Positions 35,435-43,544 of a DNA stretch of 64,000 nt are shown piece after piece. The first letter of the stretch is position 1. Every line of letters starts with the position of its first letter. Both the position numbers and the translations under genes were made by a program. Source of the stretch: Verrucomicrobiia bacterium (GTDB lineage: Bacteria > Verrucomicrobiota > Verrucomicrobiia > Limisphaerales > UBA1100); assembly GCA_014239365.1 (NCBI GenBank), contig JAAZZB010000083.1, positions 57,089-121,088 of the forward strand. Direction: 5' to 3'. A model generated the notes under the pieces. It worked only from the letters and a program-made list of their open reading frames with translations, searched no databases and had not been told where the DNA came from.

Positions 35435-36163
35435 TTAGTCCGATTTCTTTTCGTCATCGGACTTGGATTCGTCCTTTGACTCTTCTGATTTGGCTTCCGG
35501 TTCCTCGCTCGTTTCTTCAGTAGCGGCTTCTTCAGTAGCGGCTTCTTCGGTTGATTCTTCCGATGCTTCCTCAGTCACAGCTTCTTCAGTGACTTCCTCG
35601 CTGGAAGCCTCTTCGGTGGGTTCGTCGGTGGTGGATTCTTCAACCACTTCCTCGGTAACTGCTTCGACTTTGGTTTCCTTGGCTTTGGGAGCGTTTTTGC
35701 TTTCGCGGACGGGGCTGTCACCGTCCTGCACCCACTCGAGGATGGCCATTTCGGCGGCATCGCCGCGACGGCGACCGAGCTTGATGACTCGCGTGTAACC
35801 GCCATTGCGCTCGGCAAAGGTGGGTGCGATATCCTCAAAGAGAATGCGAACCACGTCTTCGTTTTGACGCCATTCATCGCGCTGCACTTTACCACTCACG
35901 CCATTGTGTTTGGCAAAATGGTGGCGCGGTTGCTGTTGCAATCGCGCAGCCACGAGCCGGCGGCATTGAATGGTGTTGTCCTTCTCCTGACCTTTTTTGC
36001 CGAGGGTGACCATTTTATCGGCCACCACGCGGGCGGCTTTGGCCTTGGCGAGGGTGGTGCGGATTTTGCGGTGTTTGATAAGGCTGCACACGAGGTTGGC
36101 GAGCAACGCGGTGCGATGCTCACTGGTGCGGCCTAATTTGGCGGTGCGTTTACGGTGGCGCAT
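35435..36163 (-). CDS. rplQ: 50S ribosomal protein L17 with long acidic tail
   Basis: 242 residues; bacterial L17 is usually ~115-130. The core 'MRHRKRTAKLGRTSEHRTAL' to 'RVIKLGRRRGDAAEMAILEW' (~1-145) is canonical, with a short insertion ('PRHHFAKHNGVSGKVQRDEW'). Residues ~150-242 are a low-complexity tail of Glu, Ser, Thr and Ala ('EEVTEEAVTEEASEESTEEA'). At DNA level the tail includes an exact tandem 15-mer TTCTTCAGTAGCGGC on the plus strand (35513-35542), suggesting growth by slippage. L17 sits near the peptide exit tunnel. Last gene of the supercluster, 12 bases after rpoA. Confidence 0.95.
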   Translation of the reverse strand: MRHRKRTAKLGRTSEHRTALLANLVCSLIKHRKIRTTLAKAKAARVVADKMVTLGKKGQEKDNTIQCRRLVAARLQQQPRHHFAKHNGVSGKVQRDEWRQNEDVVRILFEDIAPTFAERNGGYTRVIKLGRRRGDAAEMAILEWVQDGDSPVRESKNAPKAKETKVEAVTEEVVEESTTDEPTEEASSEEVTEEAVTEEASEESTEEAATEEAATEETSEEPEAKSEESKDESKSDDEKKSD

Positions 36164-36175
36164 AGTGCTTGTTCG

Positions 36176-37258
36176 TTAGTCGTCAAACGCGAGGCCGGCA
36201 ACTTCGGAGGCCTCCACGGTTTCTTCTTCCATGGCGCCGAAGTCGTCCACTCCGTTTTGCGGTTGGGCTTCGGCACTGGCATCGTAGATGCCTTCCTCGA
36301 AGGTGAGGCCGAGGCCGAGCTTTAGCTCGACGAGTTTGTCTTTGATTTCGTTGAGTGATTTCTTTCCGAAATTGCGATACTTGAGCATGTCCGCCTCGGA
36401 TTTGGTGGCGAGCTGGCCAACGGTGGTGATGTTGGCGTTGTTCAGGCAATTGGCGGCGCGCACGGAGAGTTCGATCTCGTTGACGCTCATTGCCAGCAGG
36501 CGACGCAGCTCGGATTTTTCCTCGTCCTGATTCTCGTTGGCTTCTTCGAATTCGATGGCTTCCTGATCGTAATCGACGAACACATCGAGGTGATGCTTGA
36601 GAATGGCGCTGGCTTGGGTGAGGGCGTCATCGGGTTTGATGCGGCCGTCGGTCCAGATTTCCAGCTCGAGGCTGTCGTAGTCTGTGCGTTGGCCCACGCG
36701 GGCATCTTTCACATCGTAACGCACCTTGGTGACAGGCGAGAAAATCGAATCGATGGCAATGACGCCGATGGCTTGGTTGGCCTTTTTGTTGTCATCACCG
36801 CTGAGGAATCCGCGGCCGACTTGGACCTCGAGTTCCATCCGGAATTTCTTTTTCTTGTCCAACGTGCAGATGTGCTGCTTGGGATTGATGATCTCGGTGT
36901 TTTGGTTCAGCTCGATGTCGGCGGCGGTGACGGCACCGTCTTTGTTAACGCTGATCATCAACACTTGCGGATCACGCGAGTGGAGTTTGAACTTCACATT
37001 TTTGAGATTGAGAATGATTTCGGCAACATCTTCCACCACGCCTTCCACGGCGGCAAATTCGTGCTGCGCGCCGTCGATTTTAATGGAGGTGATGGCCGAG
37101 CCTTCGAGGCTGCTAAGCAGCACGCGGCGCAGTGAGTTGCCGATGGTGTGACCGTAGCCGGTCTCAAAAGGTTCAGCGACAAACTTGGCGTAGTTTTTTT
37201 CTTCACCTTCCTTGCGGAGGTGCTTTGGTTGTTCGAATCGTCCGAGTCGTATTGGCAT
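36176..37258 (-). CDS. rpoA: RNA polymerase alpha subunit
   Basis: 360 residues (E. coli 329). The N-terminal domain for dimerisation and assembly shows 'FVAEPFETGYGHTIGNSLRR' and 'VLLSSLEGSAITSIKIDGAQ'; the C-terminal DNA- and activator-binding domain shows 'LSVRAANCLNNANITTVGQL' and 'RNFGKKSLNEIKDKLVELKL'. The extra length is a C-terminal acidic stretch after 'LGLTFEEG' ('VDDFGAMEEETVEASEVAG'). Follows rpsD by 109 bases and precedes rplQ by 12, the usual order. Confidence 0.98.
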   Translation of the reverse strand: MPIRLGRFEQPKHLRKEGEEKNYAKFVAEPFETGYGHTIGNSLRRVLLSSLEGSAITSIKIDGAQHEFAAVEGVVEDVAEIILNLKNVKFKLHSRDPQVLMISVNKDGAVTAADIELNQNTEIINPKQHICTLDKKKKFRMELEVQVGRGFLSGDDNKKANQAIGVIAIDSIFSPVTKVRYDVKDARVGQRTDYDSLELEIWTDGRIKPDDALTQASAILKHHLDVFVDYDQEAIEFEEANENQDEEKSELRRLLAMSVNEIELSVRAANCLNNANITTVGQLATKSEADMLKYRNFGKKSLNEIKDKLVELKLGLGLTFEEGIYDASAEAQPQNGVDDFGAMEEETVEASEVAGLAFDD

Positions 37259-37343
37259 GTTTTTCTTTTTCTAAGTTGCAATTTTAATCTGACTGCTGGC
37301 TTCGTTCCCGCGTGCCAGCGGCCCCTATAATTGCAGGGTTGTA

Positions 37344-37361
37344 CCGGCCCCGAAAGGCCGG
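37344..37361 (-). other. Short hairpin in the rpsD-rpoA gap
   Basis: CCGGCC (37344-37349) and GGCCGG (37356-37361) with loop CCGAAA form a stable hairpin just after the rpsD stop. There is no U-tract, so it is more likely an RNA-processing or stability element than a terminator. The 109-base gap is one of the longest within the alpha part of the cluster. Confidence 0.4.
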
Positions 37362-37367
37362 CAACGG

Positions 37368-37976
37368 TTAGCGGGAATAAAATTCCACAATCGCCTGTTC
37401 GTTGGCGATCGGTTGGATGTCGTCGCGGGTGGGGATGCGTTCCACTACGCCTTCGTAGGCATCCTTGTCGAGGCTCAACCAATCCGGCACATTGCGGCTG
37501 GTGGAATACTCAAGATTTTTATCGGCAAGGTGGCGGCTTTTGTCGGTGTCTTTCACGCCGACTTTGTCACCTTCTTTGATGACGTAACTGGGAGTGCTCA
37601 CGCGGCTGCCGTTCACCAGTACGTGGCCGTGGGTCACCATTTGCCGCGCTTGTGCGCGGGAATAGCCAAAGCCCAGACTGTACACAATGTTGTCCAGACG
37701 GGTCTCCAAAATTTGGAGCATGATTTCGCCGGTCACGCCGCGGCGGCGAATGGCTTTTTCGTACACGCCGCGAAATTGTTTTTCCATCAACCCATAATAG
37801 AAACGCAGCTTCTGCTTTTCGATGAGAGCAAGAGCGTAGTCGGTGGCCTTGCGGCGACGGCTCTGCCCATGTTGTCCGGGTGGGTAATCCTTGCGCTCCA
37901 AGTATTTGGAGGGGCCAAAGACAGGCGTCCGCAAGCGGCGGCTGATGCGAAGTCGGGGTCCAGTGTAACGTGCCAT
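37368..37976 (-). CDS. rpsD: 30S ribosomal protein S4
   Basis: 202 residues, standard length. 'MARYTGPRLRISRRLRTPVF' opens it; 'RKDYPPGQHGQSRRRKATDY' and the S4 RNA-binding domain 'LETRLDNIVYSLGFGYSRAQ ' and 'QMVTHGHVLVNGSRVSTPSY' follow. It has the zinc-free form: no Cys cluster at the N-terminus. S4 nucleates 30S assembly on 16S rRNA and in many bacteria represses its own operon. Lies 20 bases after rpsK. Confidence 0.97.
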   Translation of the reverse strand: MARYTGPRLRISRRLRTPVFGPSKYLERKDYPPGQHGQSRRRKATDYALALIEKQKLRFYYGLMEKQFRGVYEKAIRRRGVTGEIMLQILETRLDNIVYSLGFGYSRAQARQMVTHGHVLVNGSRVSTPSYVIKEGDKVGVKDTDKSRHLADKNLEYSTSRNVPDWLSLDKDAYEGVVERIPTRDDIQPIANEQAIVEFYSR

Positions 37977-37996
37977 TTTGGTAAAATATTTAGGAG

Positions 37997-38662
37997 TTAA
38001 ACGCGGCGCCGCTTCTTGGGGCGACAGCCGTTATGGGGAATGGGGGTGACGTCTTTGATGGTAGTGATTTCGAGCCCAACCGCTTGCAATGCGCGGATGG
38101 CGGATTCGCGGCCGGAGCCGGGGCCTTTAACGCGCACTTCCACTTCGCGCAGCCCGTGTGCCTTCGCTTCGTTCGCGGCGCGTTGGGCCACTTGTTGAGC
38201 GGCGTAGGAGGTGCTTTTGCGGGAGCCCTTGAAGCCGGCGCGTCCGGCGCTGTACCAACTGATGGGGTTGCCCTGCATATCGGTGATGGTCACCAAAGTG
38301 TTATTAAAAGTAGCCTGAATATGAACAATGCCGTGGGTGACATTTTTCGATTTCTTGGCTTTGATGGTTTTGACGTCATCAACATTGTCGGCCAACAGAT
38401 CTGCGGCGGTGGGGGCGGAGTGATGCCCTTCGGCGGGTTCGGCAGATTCAGCGGGAGCTTCTTCAGCTTTCTTTTCGCCTTCAGCAGCTTCAGCCTTGTC
38501 GCCAGCATCGGCTTTTTCAGCCTTCTCTTTCTTGGCGGGCTTCTCGGCCTTTTCTTCCTTGGCGGGAGCCGCTTCTTTGACTTCGGCAGCCGGTTGCTCT
38601 GCGGCGTCGGTTGCCTTGGGCGCCTCTGCTTCGGTTGCGGGATCTTGTTTTTCTTCAGCCAT
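37997..38662 (-). CDS. rpsK: 30S ribosomal protein S11 with ~95-residue N-terminal extension
   Basis: 221 residues; typical S11 is ~129. The S11 core begins near residue 100 ('[20 protein letters not shown]') and runs to '[18 protein letters not shown]', fully canonical. The first ~95 residues are Ala/Lys/Glu/Pro-rich ('[20 protein letters not shown]', '[19 protein letters not shown]') with no hydrophobic core, likely disordered or a charged helix. The ATG at 38662 is the only plausible start upstream; an internal start nearer the core would need a non-ATG codon. S11 lies on the 30S platform. Confidence 0.93.
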   Translation of the reverse strand: MAEEKQDPATEAEAPKATDAAEQPAAEVKEAAPAKEEKAEKPAKKEKAEKADAGDKAEAAEGEKKAEEAPAESAEPAEGHHSAPTAADLLADNVDDVKTIKAKKSKNVTHGIVHIQATFNNTLVTITDMQGNPISWYSAGRAGFKGSRKSTSYAAQQVAQRAANEAKAHGLREVEVRVKGPGSGRESAIRALQAVGLEITTIKDVTPIPHNGCRPKKRRRV

Positions 38663-38688
38663 AATTCAGTCAGTTAATGAAAATGAAA

Positions 38689-39120
38689 TTAGTCTTTCTT
38701 GCGCTGAGCGCCGACGGTCTTCTTCGGCCCTTTGCGGGTGCGGGCGTTGGTTTGGGTGCGTTGGCCACGGGTGGGTAGCCCGCGCTGATGGCGCTGGCCG
38801 CGATAGCTCTTGATGCTCTTGAGATTTTTGATGTCCTCCGACACTTTCCGGCGCAGATCGCCTTCGACGAGGATGGGGCACAATTCGGTTTCCGGATTGG
38901 GAGCCGTGCGGGTTTGCGAGGGGCGCATCTCGGTGGTCTGGATGGCCTTGGCGATTTGCGCGAGCTGTTCTTCAGTAAGCGTGTGGGCGCGGGTGTCGGC
39001 ATCTATGCCGGCGTTTTCCAAAACCTTGACCGCAACGGCGGGGCCGATGCCATAAATGGAGCGCAGCGCAATGTCGATGCGCTTGGCGGGGGGTACGTCA
39101 ATTCCTAGTATGCGGGGCAT
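38689..39120 (-). CDS. rpsM: 30S ribosomal protein S13
   Basis: 143 residues from the ATG at 39120 (MPRILGIDVPPAKRIDIALR); the ORF's upstream start (39168) would overlap rpmJ. 'YGIGPAVAVKVLENAGID' is the helix-two-turn-helix RNA-binding segment and 'SYRGQRHQRGLPTRGQRTQT' the conserved basic C-terminus that contacts the P-site tRNA. About 20 residues longer than E. coli S13, due to an insertion with 'MRPSQTRTAPNPETELCPIL'. Four bases separate it from rpmJ. Confidence 0.95.
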   Translation of the reverse strand: MPRILGIDVPPAKRIDIALRSIYGIGPAVAVKVLENAGIDADTRAHTLTEEQLAQIAKAIQTTEMRPSQTRTAPNPETELCPILVEGDLRRKVSEDIKNLKSIKSYRGQRHQRGLPTRGQRTQTNARTRKGPKKTVGAQRKKD

Positions 39121-39124
39121 AAGA

Positions 39125-39238
39125 TTATCCTTGGCGCTGTTTGTGGCGCTTGTTTTTGCAGATGACACGCACGACGCCTTTCCGCCGAATGACCCGGCAG
39201 TGTTCGCACATTTTTTTGACTGAGGCGCGTACCTTCAT
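39125..39238 (-). CDS. rpmJ: 50S ribosomal protein L36
   Basis: 37 residues, too short for the ORF track. The reverse strand at 39238-39125 reads [20 protein letters not shown] and continues to '[17 protein letters not shown]' before TAA. The zinc ligands Cys-x-x-Cys ('CEHC'), a further Cys ('VICKN') and His ('KRHKQ') are intact, the C+ form. Placed between infA and rpsM as usual. Confidence 0.97.
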   Translation of the reverse strand: MKVRASVKKMCEHCRVIRRKGVVRVICKNKRHKQRQG

Positions 39239-39246
39239 GTTGTTCC

Positions 39247-39483
39247 TTATTTCGTTGTTGTCTCTAAACTATTTAATTGCACGACCCTTCCCTTGGAAAG
39301 ATCGAAGGTGCTGACTTCCAGCACCACGTTGTCGCCCACCGCCGCTTCCGCCAACAATCCGCTGGTGGCCCGCGTGGTGTGGCCCATCATTCGGTGGCCG
39401 TTTTTCAACTCCACCCGCACCAATCGATGCGTCAATACTTCAACTACGCAACCGCCGACGCGGATGGCTTCTGCTCCAGACAT
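39247..39483 (-). CDS. infA: Translation initiation factor IF-1 (divergent)
   Basis: 78 residues; an OB-fold factor that occupies the 30S A site. '[20 protein letters not shown]' and the terminal '[13 protein letters not shown]' align with E. coli IF-1, but the usually conserved basic loop (GKMRKNYIRILTGD) is replaced by '[15 protein letters not shown]', losing most of its positive charge. The start ATG lies 40 bases inside the map reading frame, and no later Met could preserve the fold, so the overlap is real. rpmJ follows eight bases downstream. Confidence 0.9.
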   Translation of the reverse strand: MSGAEAIRVGGCVVEVLTHRLVRVELKNGHRMMGHTTRATSGLLAEAAVGDNVVLEVSTFDLSKGRVVQLNSLETTTK

Positions 39484-40232
39484 GTTAAAATCTCAGGCTC
39501 CCCATCGGTCACGGCGATCGTATGCTCAAAATGAGCTGACGGACGTCCGTCCCGCGTAACCACGGTCCAGCCATCCGACAAAAATTTAACCTTCATCCCG
39601 CCGACGTTCACCATCGGCTCGATGGCAATCGTCATTCCCGGCCGCAGCTCGGGCGTTTCACCGGCACTCACAAAGTTCGGAATCTGCGGCTCTTCGTGAA
39701 CCGTCCGCCCTACTCCATGCCCCACAAATTCGCGGACGATTGAAAACCCATTGGCTTCCACCCGATTTTGCACCGCACAGGAAATATCCTTCACCCGGTT
39801 TCCCGGTAACGCATGGGAAATTCCATCGTACAGGGCTTGTTGAGTCACATCAATCAATTTTTGCGTCTCTTCGGAACACTCGCCCACGATGACCGTTCGG
39901 GCGGTGTCGCCAATAAATCCATCCACGCGCACGCCGCAATCGAGAGTCACGAGATCGCCCTCTTTCACTTTGCGTTTGCTGGCGAGGCCGTGCACCACTT
40001 CGTCATTCATCGAAATGCAAATGTGGCACGGATACTTCCGGCCGCTCACTTCGTAGCCCAAAAATGCGCTCTTGGCCCCGTGCGCCTTAATGCGGCTGGC
40101 GGCAAATTCGTCAATCTCGCGCGTGGTCACGCCCGCCTTCACCCAAGCCGATGCCTCCGCCAACACCGTGCCCGCCACGCGGCCGGCCTCGCGCATGGCG
40201 TCCAGCTCGTCGGATGTTTTGATCGGGATCAT
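39444..40232 (-). CDS. map: Methionine aminopeptidase, type I
   Basis: 262 residues from the ATG at 40232 (MIPIKTSDELDAMREAGRVA); a GTG six codons earlier is the ORF start. The five metal ligands are visible: 'LDCGVRVDGFIGDTART' (two Asp), 'EFVGHGVGRTVHEEPQIPNF' (His), 'GMTIAIEPMVN' (Glu) and 'HFEHTIAVTDGEPEI' (Glu). It removes initiator Met from new proteins. The C-terminal 13 residues after 'EILTC' are the part overlapping infA. Adenylate kinase, often found between secY and map, is absent here. Confidence 0.95.
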   Translation of the reverse strand: MIPIKTSDELDAMREAGRVAGTVLAEASAWVKAGVTTREIDEFAASRIKAHGAKSAFLGYEVSGRKYPCHICISMNDEVVHGLASKRKVKEGDLVTLDCGVRVDGFIGDTARTVIVGECSEETQKLIDVTQQALYDGISHALPGNRVKDISCAVQNRVEANGFSIVREFVGHGVGRTVHEEPQIPNFVSAGETPELRPGMTIAIEPMVNVGGMKVKFLSDGWTVVTRDGRPSAHFEHTIAVTDGEPEILTCLEQKPSASAVA

Positions 40233-40255
40233 GGTGCTACAAATACTCACAGGAA

Positions 40256-41680
40256 TTAATTAAAGCGTCCGCGCACTTTGCCGGTTTTCAGGAAGCCATC
40301 GTAATGGCGCTGGGCCAAATGACTTTCCACCTGTCGCATGGTATCGAGCATCACGCCCACCATAATCAAAACACTGGTACCGCCAAAGAACTGGGCGACG
40401 ATCATCGGGATTTTAAATTCAGTGGTCATAATGGTCGGCAAAATTGCTATGGCGACCAAAAACATTGCGCCCGCCAAAGTGAGCCGACTCATCGCGTGAT
40501 GCAAAAAATCTCGCGTCGCATTGCCGGGCCTCACGCCGGGAATGTAGCCGCCGCCTTTTTTGAGGTCATCGGCAATCTGCGTTTCATTAAACTGCGTGGC
40601 TACCCAGAAATAGCTGAAGAACAAAATCATCATTGCCACCATTATCAGATTCCAAACACTGCCATATTGTAGGGCGTCGCCCATTCTTGTGATGGTATTG
40701 CCCACGGCCAACACAAAGCTTCCGTCATCGCCCTTATCCGCCAACACACGGCCCAAGGTTCCAAATATTTGCGCCGGGAACATCATAATCGCCTGGGCAA
40801 AAATGATGGGCATCACGCCCGCGTAATTGACGCGCAGCGGGAAATAAGTTGAACCGCCCTGATATTGTTTGCGACCCACGGTGCGTTGGGCGTATTGCAC
40901 CGGAATTTTCCGCATCGCCTGAGTGACGGCAATCACCGCACCCACGACTGCAAATAACAGCGCGATCAGCAACACGCCTTTGAACGGATGCGCGCCGTTG
41001 CTGGCGAACATTTCGTAAAACTCGAATACGGCACGGTCGATCCGGGAAATGATGCCCACGGTAATGACCAGTGAAATGCCGTTGCCAATGCCGCGTTCGG
41101 TGATTTGCTCACCCAACCACATTAGAATCACCGTGCCGGTGGTGAGCAACAGAGTGGTGCGCAAATGATACCACCAGTCCGCCGCGCCAATCACCAGACT
41201 TTGATTTTTCAAACTTTCAAAGCCGGGAATGTTGCTGGGGTTTTCCCAACCGAGACTCATCACGAACCCCTGCCCGAGACAAAGCAACACGGTAAGATAG
41301 CGGCCATATTTGATGATTTGTGTTCGGCCGCCTTCCTCGCGGGAAAGTTTGCTGAGCGAAGGCACCACGGCGGTCATCAGCTGGATAATGATCGTCGCAC
41401 TAATATAGGGCATAATGCCCAGCGACCCGAGCGCGCATTGCTCCATCGCGCCGCCGGTGAACATACTGTACATTCCCAACAATGAATTACCTCCTCCATC
41501 GGAAGCTTGATTCGCCAAGTCAGCAAAAGTTTGTGCCAACAACGCCCCGTCCAATCCGGGCACGGGAACCAGAGCAATCAACCGGCACACCAACAGCAAC
41601 AGCAACGTGAATACAATTCGACTCCGGAGTTCCGGAATCTTGAAGCAATTGCTGAGGGTTTGAAAATACCGGGCGAACAT
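40256..41680 (-). CDS. secY: Sec translocon subunit SecY
   Basis: 474 residues with ten membrane helices; forms the protein-conducting channel with SecE and SecG. 'CFKIPELRSRIVFTLLLLLV' opens TM1; 'GSLGIMPYISATIIIQLMTA' is the TM2 plug/gate region; 'IPVQYAQRTVGRKQYQGGST' is the cytoplasmic loop for ribosome and SecA contact; the end 'TMRQVESHLAQRHYDGFLK' is the conserved C-tail. Length is a little above E. coli (443). Directly follows rplO by nine bases. Confidence 0.97.
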   Translation of the reverse strand: MFARYFQTLSNCFKIPELRSRIVFTLLLLLVCRLIALVPVPGLDGALLAQTFADLANQASDGGGNSLLGMYSMFTGGAMEQCALGSLGIMPYISATIIIQLMTAVVPSLSKLSREEGGRTQIIKYGRYLTVLLCLGQGFVMSLGWENPSNIPGFESLKNQSLVIGAADWWYHLRTTLLLTTGTVILMWLGEQITERGIGNGISLVITVGIISRIDRAVFEFYEMFASNGAHPFKGVLLIALLFAVVGAVIAVTQAMRKIPVQYAQRTVGRKQYQGGSTYFPLRVNYAGVMPIIFAQAIMMFPAQIFGTLGRVLADKGDDGSFVLAVGNTITRMGDALQYGSVWNLIMVAMMILFFSYFWVATQFNETQIADDLKKGGGYIPGVRPGNATRDFLHHAMSRLTLAGAMFLVAIAILPTIMTTEFKIPMIVAQFFGGTSVLIMVGVMLDTMRQVESHLAQRHYDGFLKTGKVRGRFN

Positions 41681-41689
41681 GAGGCGTGA

Positions 41690-42178
41690 TTATTCCTCCG
41701 TTGCCGGTTCGTTTGCCGGAGCAGCCGCGATGAGCGCGGTACAACTGCCGCCCGCCGCCTCGATGGCTGCTTGCGCGGAAGCGCTAAATTTATGCGCGGT
41801 CACGGAAAGTTTTTTCTTCAACTCACCCGTGCCCAGAATTTTCACCTTCACACTGCCTTTGCCATTGGCCAGGCCTTTGGCGATGATGGCTGCGACGTCC
41901 ACGGTGGCGCCTTCGTCAAAATGCGTTTCGAGCGCTTCCAGGTTCACCGCCAAATAATCGATGCGATGGTTGAAGTTATTGAACCCGCGCTTGGGCAGGC
42001 GGCGGATGTAAGGCATCTGGCCGCCCTCGAATGTGGCGCGGGTGCTGCTGCCGGCGCGTGAGTTTTGGCCCTTATGGCCCCGGGTACTGGTTTTTCCCCG
42101 GCCACTGCCGGGCCCGCGGCCCACGCGTTTGCGTCGGGATTTGGAGCCGGGTCGGGGTTTGAGGTCGTGCAATCGCAT
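41690..42178 (-). CDS. rplO: 50S ribosomal protein L15
   Basis: 162 residues. 'MRLHDLKPRPGSKSRRKRVG' and 'GPGSGRGKTSTRGHKGQNSR' are the canonical basic N-terminus; 'KRGFNNFNHRIDYLAVNLEA' and 'LGTGELKKKLSVTAHKFSAS' follow. The last ~20 residues are an Ala/Glu tail. It follows rpsE directly with 20 bases between; rpmD (L30), normally between these two genes, is missing. Confidence 0.97.
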   Translation of the reverse strand: MRLHDLKPRPGSKSRRKRVGRGPGSGRGKTSTRGHKGQNSRAGSSTRATFEGGQMPYIRRLPKRGFNNFNHRIDYLAVNLEALETHFDEGATVDVAAIIAKGLANGKGSVKVKILGTGELKKKLSVTAHKFSASAQAAIEAAGGSCTALIAAAPANEPATEE

Positions 42179-42198
42179 GATAAATTTCTCCTTAAAAG

Positions 42199-42936
42199 TT
42201 AGTCTGATTTTTTCCCGCGCGCCTTGTACACATCCTCGCGCAACCGCAGGCTTTGCAATGCTTGCATGGTGGCTTTGGCCACATTGGCAGGGTTGTTGGA
42301 GCCGAGTGATTTGCTGAGCACATCGCGTACGCCGGCGCTTTCGAGCACCGCGCGAACCGTCTTGCCGGCGATGATTCCAGTACCGGGCGAGGCGGGCCGC
42401 AGCAACACACGCGCGCCATCAAAAATGGAATACACCTCGTGCGGCAACGTTGCACCATGAAGACGGACTTTCACCATTTCGCGGCGGGCATCTTCGTTGC
42501 CCTTTTGAATGGCGGTGATCACTTCGCGGGCTTTGCCGATGCCCACGCCGACGCCGCCTTTGCGGTTTCCGGTGACGACCAATGCGCTAAACCCAAAACG
42601 CCGACCGCCCTTCACTACTTTGCTGGAGCGGTTAATGAAAATTACTTTCTCGGTCAGCTCGTTTCCTTCGGAATCGGTCACCACGGCTGGCGCGCGACGT
42701 TCGCGAGGGCCTCCGCGACGATTGCCGCCACGTCCACCGGGTCCGCCCGGGCCACGTCCGCCGCCACCGCCGCCACCACCACGATTGCCGCCACCACCTC
42801 CACGAGGGCCACGGTCATTTTGCGGCGCGGGCGCGGGGGTGTTTGCTGCCAGTGCTGCAGGGGCTGCGGGAGCCGCTTCAGCTGGGGATGCAGCTGGTGC
42901 GGGGGGGGTGATTGGTGTTGTTGTTTCCTCTGCCAC
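42199..42936 (-). CDS. rpsE: 30S ribosomal protein S5 with Pro/Ala- and RGG-rich N-terminal extension
   Basis: 245 residues; E. coli S5 has 167. The S5 core starts near residue 94 ('[20 protein letters not shown]') and is canonical ('[20 protein letters not shown]', '[18 protein letters not shown]'). Residues 1-40 are Pro/Ala-rich; residues ~42-80 are Gly/Arg-rich with RGG and GGR units ('[20 protein letters not shown]'), the composition of RNA-binding RGG domains. S5 lies at the mRNA entry site, so the head could touch mRNA or rRNA; that is inference. The Pro/Ala part is probably disordered. Confidence 0.94.
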   Translation of the reverse strand: MAEETTTPITPPAPAASPAEAAPAAPAALAANTPAPAPQNDRGPRGGGGGNRGGGGGGGGRGPGGPGGRGGNRRGGPRERRAPAVVTDSEGNELTEKVIFINRSSKVVKGGRRFGFSALVVTGNRKGGVGVGIGKAREVITAIQKGNEDARREMVKVRLHGATLPHEVYSIFDGARVLLRPASPGTGIIAGKTVRAVLESAGVRDVLSKSLGSNNPANVAKATMQALQSLRLREDVYKARGKKSD

Positions 42937-42963
42937 GTTGATGATCGTTTAATTCAGGTTAAA

Positions 42964-43533
42964 TTATTTGCCGGCCTCGGCTTTTTCTGTTTCCGCAATC
43001 GGCTCGGTCACTTCAGCCTGCTTGGCCTGCTTGGCCTGCTCGGCCTGTTCGGCCTTTTTTTCTTTTTTGGGTTTCTTTTCCTTTTTCTCCTTCTTCGGCT
43101 TTTCGGCCTTCTCTTCCTTGGCGGCTTTTGCGGCTTTGGCGGATTTCTTTTCTAAATCGAGACCAAAATCTAATCCGGCGCGGGTTGCCGCGTGGGCGAA
43201 GATGTCGATTTTGCCATCCTGCACGTAGCGCGCGCCGCAGCGGTCAAAAATTACTTTGCTGATTCCAGCGGCTTTGGCAGCTTCGCCGGCGGCTTGGCCG
43301 ACCACTTCGGCACCGGCTTTGTTGGCGGCGAGTGATTCGCGACCGGCCTGCGCCTTGTGGCGCGTGGACGCGGAGGCCAGCGTGCAGCCTTCGTCGTCGT
43401 TGATGAATTGCACGTAAATGTTGCGCTCGGTAAAGCGAACGGCCATGCGAGGGCGCGCGGCGGTGCCGTGGAGTTTCTTGCGAATCCGCCAGCGGCGGCG
43501 TTGTGCGATTTTGCGTTTCTGTTCGGGTCTCAT
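42964..43533 (-). CDS. rplR: 50S ribosomal protein L18 with charged C-terminal tail
   Basis: 189 residues; typical L18 is ~117-122. The core 'AQRRRWRIRKKLHGTAARPR' to 'IDIFAHAATRAGLDF' (~1-124) is canonical, binding 5S rRNA. Residues ~128-189 are a Lys/Ala/Glu-rich tail ('EKAEKPKKEKKEKKPKKEKK', then a Gln/Ala/Glu part), basic first and acidic last. In most bacteria L18 ends right after the core. Eleven bases downstream of rplF. Confidence 0.94.
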   Translation of the reverse strand: MRPEQKRKIAQRRRWRIRKKLHGTAARPRMAVRFTERNIYVQFINDDEGCTLASASTRHKAQAGRESLAANKAGAEVVGQAAGEAAKAAGISKVIFDRCGARYVQDGKIDIFAHAATRAGLDFGLDLEKKSAKAAKAAKEEKAEKPKKEKKEKKPKKEKKAEQAEQAKQAKQAEVTEPIAETEKAEAGK

Positions 43534-43544
43534 CGGAAATTTCC

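Noticed and set aside
35513-35542. Tandem 15-mer considered as a CRISPR or regulatory repeat
   Set aside because: Only two adjacent copies with no spacers, inside the L17 coding tail; it encodes Glu/Ala repeats.
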